Assembly (NCBI GenBank): GCA_964542315.1
Contig: CAZIUA010000003.1
Location: forward strand, 5,105-69,104
Source: UBA11524 sp964542315
GTDB lineage: Bacteria > Bacillota > Clostridia > Christensenellales > Aristaeellaceae
DNA length: 64,000 nt
Reading direction: 5' to 3'
The position numbers and the translations under genes are program-made. Below the pieces are notes generated by a model. It saw nothing but the letters and a program-made list of their open reading frames with translations. It did no database searches and had not been told where the DNA came from. Positions 42,324 to 49,680 of this stretch are shown here, piece by piece. Every line of letters starts with the position of its first letter. The stretch's first letter is position 1.

Positions 42324-43425
42324 ACAGGCTGCCGACGGACAGCAGATCGCCCGAGGCGGTGCTGTACAGGAGCATATCCGTGCCGTGGAAGGCCAGGGAC
42401 ACCTCTGTGTCGATGGGGAAGTCCACACTGCCGAAGATCACGCTGGTGACGATCTCGCCGCCCAGGCGCAGCTTGACGGTGGTCTCCATGCCGGAGGGCA
42501 GGGTCGAGTAGACCGAGGCCTTCACGTCGCTGCCGGGGGCGATGGAGATGAACTCCGGGCGCACGCCCAGGGTGACTTCCGCCGGGATGTCGCCCAGGGG
42601 CTTGTTGCTGGTGAAGGTGCGGGTCAGCCCGCAGAACTGCACCTCGCAGGCGTTTTCGCCGGTCTTGCGCGCCGTGCCCTTGAGGAAGTTCATCGTGGGG
42701 CTGCCCATGAAGTCCGCCACGAAGAGGTTCGCGGGGCGCAGATACATCTCCAACGGCGCAGCGTACTGCTGCAGCAGGCCCTTTTCCATCAGGCAGACCT
42801 TGGTGGAGAGGGTCATGGCTTCCAGCTGGTCATGGGTGACGTAGACGAAGGTGGAATCCGTGTCCACATGGAGGCGCTTGAGCTCGGTGCGCATCTCGGT
42901 GCGCAGCTTGGCATCCAGGTTGGACAGCGGCTCGTCCATGAAGAGCACCTTGGGGTTGGGCGCCAGGGTGCGGGCGATGGCCACACGCTGCTGCTGACCG
43001 CCGGAAAGCTCGCTGGGATAGCGCTTTTCGAATTCCTCGATCTTCAGCATCTTCAGCAGCTCATTGACGCGCTCGCGGATGCGCTTTTTGTCCCACTTCA
43101 GGTTCTCCAGGCCAAAGGCGATGTTCTGGTAGACCGTCATGTGCGGCCACAGGGCGTAATTCTGGAAGAGGAAGCCCACATCGCGCTTGTTTGGGGGGAC
43201 GTTGATGCCCTTTTCGGCGGAGAAGACGGTGACGCCGTCGATGAGGATTTCGCCCTCGGTGGGGGTCTCCAGGCCGGCGATCATACGCAGCGTGGTGGTC
43301 TTGCCGCAGCCGGACGGGCCCAGCAGGGTGATGAAGGAGCGCGTGGGGATCGTCAGGTTCAGGTTGTCCACCGCGACGAACTTGCCAAAGCGCTTCGTGA
43401 CATTTTTCAGGATGATCTCAGGCAT
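42322..43425 (-). CDS. ABC importer ATPase, FbpC/UgpC-like
   Basis: The 367-residue ATPase has Walker A GPSGCGKT (36-43), Q-loop FQNYALWPHMT, signature LSGGQQQRVAIAR, Walker B VLFMDEPLSNLDAK and the H-loop VTHDQLEAMTLS. The C-terminal TOBE-type regulatory domain includes LGVRPEFISIAPG. It closes a minus-strand operon of binding protein, double permease and ATPase. DFMGSPTMNFL after the H-loop resembles MsmX/UgpC-type ATPases that serve several sugar importers. It could therefore also power the ATPase-less permeases at 6165-15940; that is speculation. Confidence 0.9.
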   Translation of the reverse strand: MPEIILKNVTKRFGKFVAVDNLNLTIPTRSFITLLGPSGCGKTTTLRMIAGLETPTEGEILIDGVTVFSAEKGINVPPNKRDVGFLFQNYALWPHMTVYQNIAFGLENLKWDKKRIRERVNELLKMLKIEEFEKRYPSELSGGQQQRVAIARTLAPNPKVLFMDEPLSNLDAKLRTEMRTELKRLHVDTDSTFVYVTHDQLEAMTLSTKVCLMEKGLLQQYAAPLEMYLRPANLFVADFMGSPTMNFLKGTARKTGENACEVQFCGLTRTFTSNKPLGDIPAEVTLGVRPEFISIAPGSDVKASVYSTLPSGMETTVKLRLGGEIVTSVIFGSVDFPIDTEVSLAFHGTDMLLYSTASGDLLSVGSL

Positions 43426-43428
43426 GGC

Positions 43429-45237
43429 TTAACCTCCTACGCCTTTGTCGATGGATGCGCCGGTGAGCTTGTTCACGGCGAAATTGACCAGCAGCACGAC
43501 CACGATGATCAGCAGGTTGATCGCGTTGCCGAACTGGGCCCAGCCCTTCTCGGAATACTGCATGAGCATGGTGGTCAGCAGCGTATTGCTGGTGGGGACC
43601 AGCAGCACGAACAGGGACAGCTCGCGCATGCAGGACACCATCGGCAGCAGATAGCCGGAGAGGAAGCTGCTCTTCTGGATGGGGAAGATGATGCGGAGCA
43701 TCCGCTTGTACCACGGCACGCCGACGATGACGGCGGCCTCCTCGATCTCGCCGGACAGCTGGAGCATGGCGTTCACGCCCGAGCGGGATGCAAAGGGCAG
43801 ATATTTCACCGAGCCGACCAGCGCCAGCACCATGAAGCCCTGCAGGCCCGGCACGCGGGTGCTCATGGCCAGGTAGATCGCGCCGAAAGCCAGCGACGGC
43901 ATCAGGTACGGGAAGAAGGACAGGTTGCTGACCAGGGTGGCCAGCTTGCTGTTGCGGCGCTTGACGATGCCATAGCCCACCAGCACGCCGCAGGTGCCTG
44001 CCACCAGCGCGCAGGTGATGGCCAGCAGCAGGCTGAAGCCCAGCGCCTTGAGCACCTTGGTGCTCAGCAGGATGCCGGTGGAGTCGCCCTGGTCCAGGTA
44101 ATCCAGATTAGTGCCGATCCAGAAATCCAGCGTCATGTTGGACAGGGAGTAATCACCCGCCTTGATGATGATGGATTCCAGCGCGAAGGTGATCAGCGGC
44201 ACGACGGCCACCAGGATCATCACGATGGTGAGGATGATGGCGATGGGCCGGTTGAAGTGGCGCAGATTCACCAGGGAGATCTGGGAGGACTTGCCCGTGA
44301 CGGTGGTGTAGCTCTTGCGGCTGCCGGTGATCTTCTGGTTGATGGCCAGGATCGTCACGCCGAAGACGATCATCACCGCCGCGATGATGTAGCCCTGACC
44401 GGGATAGTTGTTGATCAGCGACATCATCTTGGTGGAGAGGACGTAATACCGGACCGGACTGCCCAGGAACACCGGCACGGAGTAGGCGCTCATGGAGCTG
44501 GCGAAAACCAGCAGGAGCGTGGAGAGCAGGGCCGGCTTGACGATGGGCAGCGTGATGCGCAGCATCGTGCGCCAGCGCGGCGTCTTGAGGATGGTGGCGG
44601 CTTCCTCCAGGTTGGCATCCATATTGCGCAGGATGCCGCCGATGAGGATGTAGGCAAAGGAGGCATAGTGCAGGCCGAGCACCAGCGCGATGGGGAAGAA
44701 GCCATACACGAACCACTCGGGCATGTACACCCCGAACACCGCTGCCATGATGCCGTTAGAGGTGCCGGCGCCCACGTTGACATTCTTGAAGAAGGTCTGC
44801 CAGAAGGTCGCCAGCGTCCACGCGGGCATGATGTAGGGGAAGACGAAGACGGTCGAGATGAATTTCTTGTACTTCAGGTTGGTGCGCGTGATGAGCCAGG
44901 CCACCGTGCCGCCAAAGAGGATGGCGATGAAGGACGCCGTCAGTGCCACGGCGAGCGTGTTGAGCAGCGGCTCGTAGAAGGTGAGCTGACTATACTGATA
45001 TTTGGCGGTGGCGAAGATCTGTTTGAAGCTGTACAGGGAGAAGGAGCCCACAGGGAGCTTGGTCGCGCGGACTTCCTTGCCCGCATGCACCGTGACGGTC
45101 TCCAGGAAGAGGAGGATCAGCGGATACAGCGTCAGCACACAGAGCACCACACAGAATGTGACCAGGATGATATTGGCCGGTTTGCTGAAGAAGGCACGCA
45201 CACGCGCGCGCTGCTTAGCAGAGAACGGATTGCTCAT
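43429..45237 (-). CDS. Fused double permease of Fe3+/polyamine-type ABC importer
   Basis: The 602-residue protein contains two permease domains in one chain, as in FbpB/SfuB. The first docking motif is LEEAATILKTPRWRTMLRIT and the second is IEEAAVIVGVPWYKRMLRII. Each half has about six helices. The hinge between them contains MILVAVVPLITFALESI. GAGGTGA precedes ATG 45237. It lies 99 bases downstream of the binding-protein gene, with a hairpin between, and 3 bases before the ATPase. Iron is the common substrate for such fused permeases, but thiamine or other ligands remain possible. Confidence 0.9.
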   Translation of the reverse strand: MSNPFSAKQRARVRAFFSKPANIILVTFCVVLCVLTLYPLILLFLETVTVHAGKEVRATKLPVGSFSLYSFKQIFATAKYQYSQLTFYEPLLNTLAVALTASFIAILFGGTVAWLITRTNLKYKKFISTVFVFPYIMPAWTLATFWQTFFKNVNVGAGTSNGIMAAVFGVYMPEWFVYGFFPIALVLGLHYASFAYILIGGILRNMDANLEEAATILKTPRWRTMLRITLPIVKPALLSTLLLVFASSMSAYSVPVFLGSPVRYYVLSTKMMSLINNYPGQGYIIAAVMIVFGVTILAINQKITGSRKSYTTVTGKSSQISLVNLRHFNRPIAIILTIVMILVAVVPLITFALESIIIKAGDYSLSNMTLDFWIGTNLDYLDQGDSTGILLSTKVLKALGFSLLLAITCALVAGTCGVLVGYGIVKRRNSKLATLVSNLSFFPYLMPSLAFGAIYLAMSTRVPGLQGFMVLALVGSVKYLPFASRSGVNAMLQLSGEIEEAAVIVGVPWYKRMLRIIFPIQKSSFLSGYLLPMVSCMRELSLFVLLVPTSNTLLTTMLMQYSEKGWAQFGNAINLLIIVVVLLVNFAVNKLTGASIDKGVGG

Positions 45238-45279
45238 AGGTTCACCTCAGCTTTTGCAGGATCGGGGGGATCATGGCTG

Positions 45280-45312
45280 AAAAAGGGCTGTAAAGCTGCC
45301 GCTTTACAGCCC
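45280..45312 (-). terminator. Intra-operon attenuator hairpin
   Basis: A perfect 12-base stem GGGCTGTAAAGC (45285-45296) with 45301-45312, followed by five T residues on the minus strand (45284-45280), sits between the binding-protein and permease genes. Confidence 0.8.
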
Positions 45313-45336
45313 GGGAGCACATGAACGGGGAGAAAC

Positions 45337-46485
45337 TTACTGCAGGTACATGTTGACGAAGGCGTAGACGTCCTCATAGTGGTCGAGGATGAACTCGGGG
45401 TCTTCCATGACCAGGGAAGCCTTCCAGTCCGCCAGGGGCAGGTCGCCCTCCAGAGGAGCGATCTCAGTGTTGGTGGAGTAAGCGCCGATGGACTTGCCCC
45501 AGGGCTTGAAGCCGTCCGCACCCATCAGGTACTCGATGAAGAGCATCGCGGTGTAGGGACGCTGGGCATTGGCGGACACCATGGCATACATGGGATACAT
45601 GAAGCCGGAGAAGGGCTCGATGGGGGTGCCGGTCTCAGCGGCCTGATACTGGCCGACGGTCAGGTTCTCGGTGTAGACGGAGGAGGAACGCAGCTTGGAC
45701 AGCACGAACAGGCCGACCTTGCCCTGCGCGGTCTCCTGGGAGACTTCCTCGGCCAGGGTCGTGTCGGACTTGCCGAACACGCAGTTGCCCAGGAACTCGG
45801 CGATCCACTTGTAGCCGGCGTTCTCGTATTCGCCCAGCTCGATCTCCTTGCCGTAGAGGTTCTTGTACGCCTCAGCCAGCTTCGTGGACCATTCGTCATT
45901 GGTCAGCATCACCAGGAAGTTCATGTTGACCTGCTCCTGGTCGGGGGACTTGAAGACGATGTTGCCCTTGAACTGCTCTTCCGTCAGCTGCCACACGTTG
46001 GTGATGGCGGGGACGTTGTCGCCCTTGTTGTTCCAGATGAAGACCTTGTTGATGAACTGCTGGATGAGGGGATTCTGATCACCCTCGGCGATCTGGTCCT
46101 TGACGGATGCAGGCACGAAGTTGACCAGGTAGCCCTGGGCGATGGCCACATCCTGCAGGGACGCGCCGTCCTGGATCATGACCATGTCAGCGCCCTTCAC
46201 CTTGCCGCCGATCTCGTTTTCCAGCTTGGTGTAGATCTCCTGATCCTTCAGGTTGCTGCCTTCGATGGTGATGCCGTACAGCTGGCCGAAATTCTCCGCA
46301 GCGGTGACGATACGGCTGGTGTTGCCGTACACCACGAAGGTGCCTTCCTCAGCCAGCGCCTTGGCGACCAGCTCGTCATGGGTCATGGATTCGGCCGCCT
46401 TGGCCAGATCCGCCACGGATTCCGCCATGGCGCAGGTGCCTGCCAGCATCATCAGGGCCAGCAGCAGGGAAATGAGTTTCTTCAT
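45337..46485 (-). CDS. Periplasmic-type binding protein of Fe3+-like ABC importer
   Basis: The 382-residue protein has a signal peptide (MKKLISLLLALMMLAGTCAMA) and a two-lobe binding fold. TFVVYGNTSRIVTAAENFGQ, KGADMVMIQDG and the C-terminal VGLFVLSKLRSSSVYTENLT fit family-1/family-6 iron-type binding proteins. The true start is ATG 46485, with AGGAGG 9 bases upstream. A lipobox is not obvious. It is the first gene of the ABC operon and is separated from the permease by a hairpin that would raise its relative expression. Confidence 0.87.
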   Translation of the reverse strand: MKKLISLLLALMMLAGTCAMAESVADLAKAAESMTHDELVAKALAEEGTFVVYGNTSRIVTAAENFGQLYGITIEGSNLKDQEIYTKLENEIGGKVKGADMVMIQDGASLQDVAIAQGYLVNFVPASVKDQIAEGDQNPLIQQFINKVFIWNNKGDNVPAITNVWQLTEEQFKGNIVFKSPDQEQVNMNFLVMLTNDEWSTKLAEAYKNLYGKEIELGEYENAGYKWIAEFLGNCVFGKSDTTLAEEVSQETAQGKVGLFVLSKLRSSSVYTENLTVGQYQAAETGTPIEPFSGFMYPMYAMVSANAQRPYTAMLFIEYLMGADGFKPWGKSIGAYSTNTEIAPLEGDLPLADWKASLVMEDPEFILDHYEDVYAFVNMYLQ

Positions 46486-46533
46486 ACAGGGAAACCTCCT
46501 TACCATATTGAACGAACGAATGCCGTTGCCTAT

Positions 46534-46562
46534 AATATACTCTTTTAAGGCCAGATTGTCAA
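46534..46562 (-). promoter_or_regulatory. Sigma-A promoter of the ABC importer operon
   Basis: TTGACA (46562-46557) and TATATT (46539-46534) on the minus strand, 17-base spacer. No iron-box-like palindrome is evident. Confidence 0.85.
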
Positions 46563-46728
46563 TTTGTTTCGGCAATAAAATGGAGAGAAAGTGAACGGGA
46601 AGGCGTCCGTCCGCCCCTGCGGAAAATCCTGACCCTCGTTTTGCCCCCCATGACTACCGTTTTGACTACCACAGCATGTTATTTCTGGTCATTTCAGCGC
46701 AGATGCGCAAGCTGCGATGATACAACAA

Positions 46729-46759
46729 AACCCCTGCAATCCTTGGAATTGCAGGGGTT
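46729..46759 (-). terminator. Terminator after tRNA-Arg
   Basis: AACCCCTGCAAT pairs with ATTGCAGGGGTT (46729-46740 and 46748-46759), followed on the minus strand by a T-rich stretch. Confidence 0.85.
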
Positions 46760-46766
46760 TCAAGCG

Positions 46767-46840
46767 TACGCCCGGCAGGATTCGAACCTGTGACCTTCAG
46801 AGTCGGAGTCTGACACTCTATCCAACTGAGCTACGAGCGC
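46767..46840 (-). tRNA. tRNA-Arg(CCG)
   Basis: A 74-base cloverleaf on the minus strand starts GCGCTCG and ends CGGGCGT-A. The anticodon stem TCAGA/TCTGA encloses CTCCGAC, giving anticodon CCG, which reads CGG. The T-arm has GGTTCGAATCC. CCA is not encoded. Confidence 0.95.
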
Positions 46841-46994
46841 TCACAACGGATATCATACCACAGAAGGGGCGGAAAATCAAGGGGTGAAGGCTGTTTCTTT
46901 TCGGCGGAAGCGCGCGATGCGGAAGCAAGGATCCGCCGCAGTTGTGAACAAAATGAAAAAAATGCAAAAAGACAGGCTGCAGGGGCAAACACCT

Positions 46995-47023
46995 TTGCAA
47001 TTTGGCGAGAAATATGCTACAAT
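46995..47023 (+). promoter_or_regulatory. Sigma-A promoter for the coiled-coil gene
   Basis: TTGCAA (46995-47000) and TACAAT (47018-47023), 17-base spacer. Confidence 0.8.
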
Positions 47024-47066
47024 GATGACAAATATTCCTGTCTGCATGAAAGGAGGCGTTCCCGCC

Positions 47067-47510
47067 GTGCATCAGCCCATATCCCGTTCGTTTGCCGCGC
47101 TGTTCATCGCGGTGATGCTCCTGTGCGCTGTGACCGTTGCAGGCACGCTGTTCCAGCAGGCGTCCACCGCGGAGGAGATCACGCAGGTGTCCGCCAATCT
47201 GGAGGCCGTCTCGCAGCGGCTGAAGAAGCAGCAGGTGGAGTATGCCCAGGTGCAGGAGAAACTGCCGCAGGTGCAGGCGGAGCTGGCGCTCATGCAGCCC
47301 CAGGCGGATGAGATCCAGACCGAAGAAAAGGAACTGCGACAGCAGCGGAAGGATCTGCGTGCGGAAAACGCAGCCCTGGCGGAGGAGATCGCGCAGCTGC
47401 AGGCGCAGGTGGCGGAGGCCGATGCGGAAGCCGCCCAGACGGCGGAGACCATCGACCACCTGAATGACGCCCTTGCGCAGCTGCAGGCCGGTATGCCCCT
47501 GGCGGAATGA
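47067..47510 (+). CDS. Single-helix membrane protein with coiled coil
   Basis: The 147-residue protein has a membrane helix at about 8-28 (SFAALFIAVMLLCAVTVAGT) and then an almost continuous coiled coil rich in Gln, Glu, Ala and Lys to the end. GTG 47067 has AAAGGAGG 10 bases upstream; ATG 47047 is possible but would overlap that site. Its topology (short inside, long helical outside) resembles division or wall-scaffold proteins such as FtsL/FtsB-like or septum-associated proteins. It lies 60 bases before the FMN-binding coiled-coil gene and is likely cotranscribed. The two may form a heteromeric coiled coil; that is inference. Confidence 0.7.
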   Translation: MHQPISRSFAALFIAVMLLCAVTVAGTLFQQASTAEEITQVSANLEAVSQRLKKQQVEYAQVQEKLPQVQAELALMQPQADEIQTEEKELRQQRKDLRAENAALAEEIAQLQAQVAEADAEAAQTAETIDHLNDALAQLQAGMPLAE

Positions 47511-47570
47511 GTCATCTGCGCGTCCGTGCGGCGCGTTGAATAATTCGATCATTGAAGGAGGAATCCACTT

Positions 47571-48683
47571 ATGGACCAGAACGAACAGAAGGCATCTGTC
47601 CCTGTCACTCAGCCCGAAGCAGCGGCTAAGAAGAACGCGCCCCTTATCGCGCTGATCGCTGTGCTGGTGGTGGCTGTTGCGCTGATCGTGGTGCTCTTTG
47701 CCCGCTCCAACAACCTGAACTCCCAGCTGGATAACCTGAACAATGAGCTGACGTCCACCAATGCGACCCTGCATCAGACCGTCACCGACAAGGAGGCCGT
47801 CCAGGCCCAGCTGACCGCTGCGGAGGCGGATCTGCGCGAGGCCAAGCTGACCCTGGAAGAATCCACCCAGAAGGTGGCGGAACTGGAAGGCCAGCTGACC
47901 ACCCTGACCGAGGAAAACAACGCCAACAAGGCGCAGATCGCCGTCCTGACGGCGGATCTGGAGACCGCCAAGGCCAACAAGGCCGCCGCGGAGGTCTACC
48001 TGGCCGATGTGGAGACCAGCATCCAGATGGCGCTGGCGGCCCTGAACGGCGAGACCTATGTCCCCGAAACCTCCGAGGAGCCCGAAGTCGTGGCTGAGCC
48101 CGTGGCCGAAGAGCCTGTGACCGAGGAGCCCGTGGCTGAGGAGCCCGTGGCCGAAGAGCCCGTCACCGAAGAACCCGTCACCGAAGAGCCCGTGGCCGAA
48201 GAGCCTGTTGCTGAGGAGCCCGTGGCCGAAGAGCCCGTCACCGAAGAGCCCGTCACCGAAGAGCCCGTGGCCGAAGAGCCTGTTGCTGAGGAGCCTGTGA
48301 CCGAGGAGCCCGTGGCTGAGGAGCCTGTTGCAGAGGAGCCTGTTGCTGAGGAGCCCGAAGTGCCTGCTGAGCAGCCCGTGGTTGTCGATGAGGTCGTCGG
48401 CGAAGTGAAGACTGCGACGGCGAAGGGCTTCAATGGCGATGTGACTGTGACCGTCACCCTGAATGCGGATGGTACCATCGTCGCCCTGACGGTGGATGTT
48501 TCCGGCGAGACCGTCGGCTATGGCCAGAAGTGCGGCAAGGCGGACTTCCTGGATCAGTTCATCGGTCTGACCCTGCCCGTGGCGCTGACCACTGCGGACG
48601 TCCCCGGGATCGACGCTGTTTCCGGCGCCACCGTGACCTCCCAGGCCATCATCGATGCGCTGAACAGCCTGGTCGCGGAGTGA
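47571..48683 (+). CDS. Extracellular flavinylated protein with coiled coil and EEPV(A/T) repeats
   Basis: The 370-residue protein has a cytoplasmic N-terminus, a membrane helix at about 24-43 (PLIALIAVLVVAVALIVVLF), a coiled coil at about 46-150, a spacer of some 18 EEPVA/EEPVT pentapeptides (about 170-262), and an FMN-binding domain (about 275-370). That domain ends with DAVSGATVTSQAIIDALN, matching the D-x-x-(S/T)-G-A-T flavinylation motif, so ApbE-type transferase should place FMN on Thr354. Domains of this type carry electrons outside the cell. GAAGGAGG precedes the ATG. No ApbE or partner reductase lies in this window. Confidence 0.85.
   Translation: MDQNEQKASVPVTQPEAAAKKNAPLIALIAVLVVAVALIVVLFARSNNLNSQLDNLNNELTSTNATLHQTVTDKEAVQAQLTAAEADLREAKLTLEESTQKVAELEGQLTTLTEENNANKAQIAVLTADLETAKANKAAAEVYLADVETSIQMALAALNGETYVPETSEEPEVVAEPVAEEPVTEEPVAEEPVAEEPVTEEPVTEEPVAEEPVAEEPVAEEPVTEEPVTEEPVAEEPVAEEPVTEEPVAEEPVAEEPVAEEPEVPAEQPVVVDEVVGEVKTATAKGFNGDVTVTVTLNADGTIVALTVDVSGETVGYGQKCGKADFLDQFIGLTLPVALTTADVPGIDAVSGATVTSQAIIDALNSLVAE
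48095..48357. repeat. 15-base tandem coding repeats
   Basis: Units such as GAGGAGCCCGTGGCC and GAAGAGCCCGTCACC alternate in-frame to encode EEPVA/EEPVT. Synonymous changes among units suggest selection on the peptide rather than recent expansion. Confidence 0.9.
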
Positions 48684-48708
48684 CGATCTCTCCCCACACA
48701 ACACATAG

Positions 48709-48738
48709 CCCCCGAGCCGCATATGGCCCGGGGGTTTT
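48709..48738 (+). terminator. Terminator after the flavoprotein gene
   Basis: CCCCCG-A-GCC pairs with GGC-C-CGGGGG (48709-48718, 48725-48734), then TTTT. Confidence 0.8.
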
Positions 48739-48760
48739 CTCAAGAAAGGAGTTGCCAAGC

Positions 48761-49381
48761 ATGAAACGATGTCTTTGCCTGCTGCTCTGCCTGCTGATGT
48801 GCCCCTTTGCGCTGGCGGAAAGCGAATTCAAGGAGGAAGCGCTGCGCCAGATGGAGAACATCAGCACCTACCTGGAGCCGGGTACGTCCAGCACCGTGTA
48901 CCGCCTGGTGAATCAGCCCTACCGCGGCCAGGTGGATGCACCGTATGACGGCTACCTGGTGGCGTATGTGGATTTCGTGACCCTGCCGGATCATGGCGTG
49001 ACCCTTCCGCGTCTGCTGATCTCCATCGAGGCGTATGAGCCGGTCTCGGCGGACGCGATGCGCGTCACCGTCGGCGGCAAGGCGTATACCTTCGCCGTGC
49101 AGGGCGATCAGTCCGAATACGACGATGTGTATATGGAGGATTACGCCGTGTGCCTGAGCGCGGCCAGCCTGCCTCTGCTGAAGAACATCGCCCAGCAGAA
49201 GAAGGACAAGCCCGTCACGGTGGAGTTCCTCGTGCAGGACGAGGTGATGTTCGCAGGCGAGGTGGTCATTCCCGGCGCGGAAGCTGCCACGCTCTACGAT
49301 GCCTTCATCAACTGTGGCGGCAAGCGGCAGGATCTGACCTGGTTTGACGAGATCTGGCCGCTGATCACCGATGCGAAATGA
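48761..49381 (+). CDS. Exported protein of unknown function
   Basis: The 206-residue protein has a signal peptide (MKRCLCLLLCLLMCPFALA) and a domain without clear match. Noticeable parts are DGYLVAYVDFVTLPDHGVTL, MRVTVGGKAYTFAVQGDQ and EVVIPGAEAATLYDAFINCG. AAAGGAG lies 9 bases before ATG 48761. The longer frame from 48530 overlaps the flavoprotein and is rejected. It may be read from its own weak promoter or by read-through. A terminator-containing repeat and a second terminator follow. Confidence 0.7.
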   Translation: MKRCLCLLLCLLMCPFALAESEFKEEALRQMENISTYLEPGTSSTVYRLVNQPYRGQVDAPYDGYLVAYVDFVTLPDHGVTLPRLLISIEAYEPVSADAMRVTVGGKAYTFAVQGDQSEYDDVYMEDYAVCLSAASLPLLKNIAQQKKDKPVTVEFLVQDEVMFAGEVVIPGAEAATLYDAFINCGGKRQDLTWFDEIWPLITDAK

Positions 49382-49410
49382 TCCGCAGGCTGCCAAATTA
49401 TAAGCTGTTC

Positions 49411-49598
49411 GCGTCAGATGCTCGCCGTCGGCAGACTGCAAATCGAAAATCGGCGACATACGCGGCGATTTTCGGGCGATCTTGCTTGCAATAATCGCTT
49501 CATCACACGGAGGAACGGCCGTCAGGCTGCTTGTAGCCCTGACAGTGACGGAGTGCAAAACTCAAAAAAGTGGCTTTCGCCACTTTTTTGATACCCTG
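49411..49598. repeat. 188-bp multi-hairpin dispersed repeat, copy B (inverted)
   Basis: The reverse complement of copy A (32759-32946) with about 13 differences. AAAAAAGTGGC/GCCACTTTTTT at 49564-49589 is the same terminator-like hairpin. Bases 49382-49680 hold no gene besides this repeat and the following hairpin. Confidence 0.85.
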
Positions 49599-49633
49599 CG
49601 GAACGAGCATTCATCGTGCCCGTTCCGCTTTTT
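49598..49633 (+). terminator. Terminator after repeat copy B
   Basis: GCGGAACG (49598-49605) pairs with CGTTCCGC (49621-49628), followed by five T residues. Confidence 0.75.
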
Positions 49634-49680
49634 GTATGCTCATCTTTGGTCCGTTCCGCAGTGAAACAGGCAGTCCACCG

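Noticed and set aside
46486..46533. Fur/IdeR-type iron box before the ABC importer.
   Set aside because: No clear palindrome was found around the promoter, so iron control is not supported by sequence.
48095..48357. Regular short repeats that could suggest a CRISPR array.
   Set aside because: The units are 15 bases, contiguous and in frame, and encode EEPVA/EEPVT; there are no spacers.
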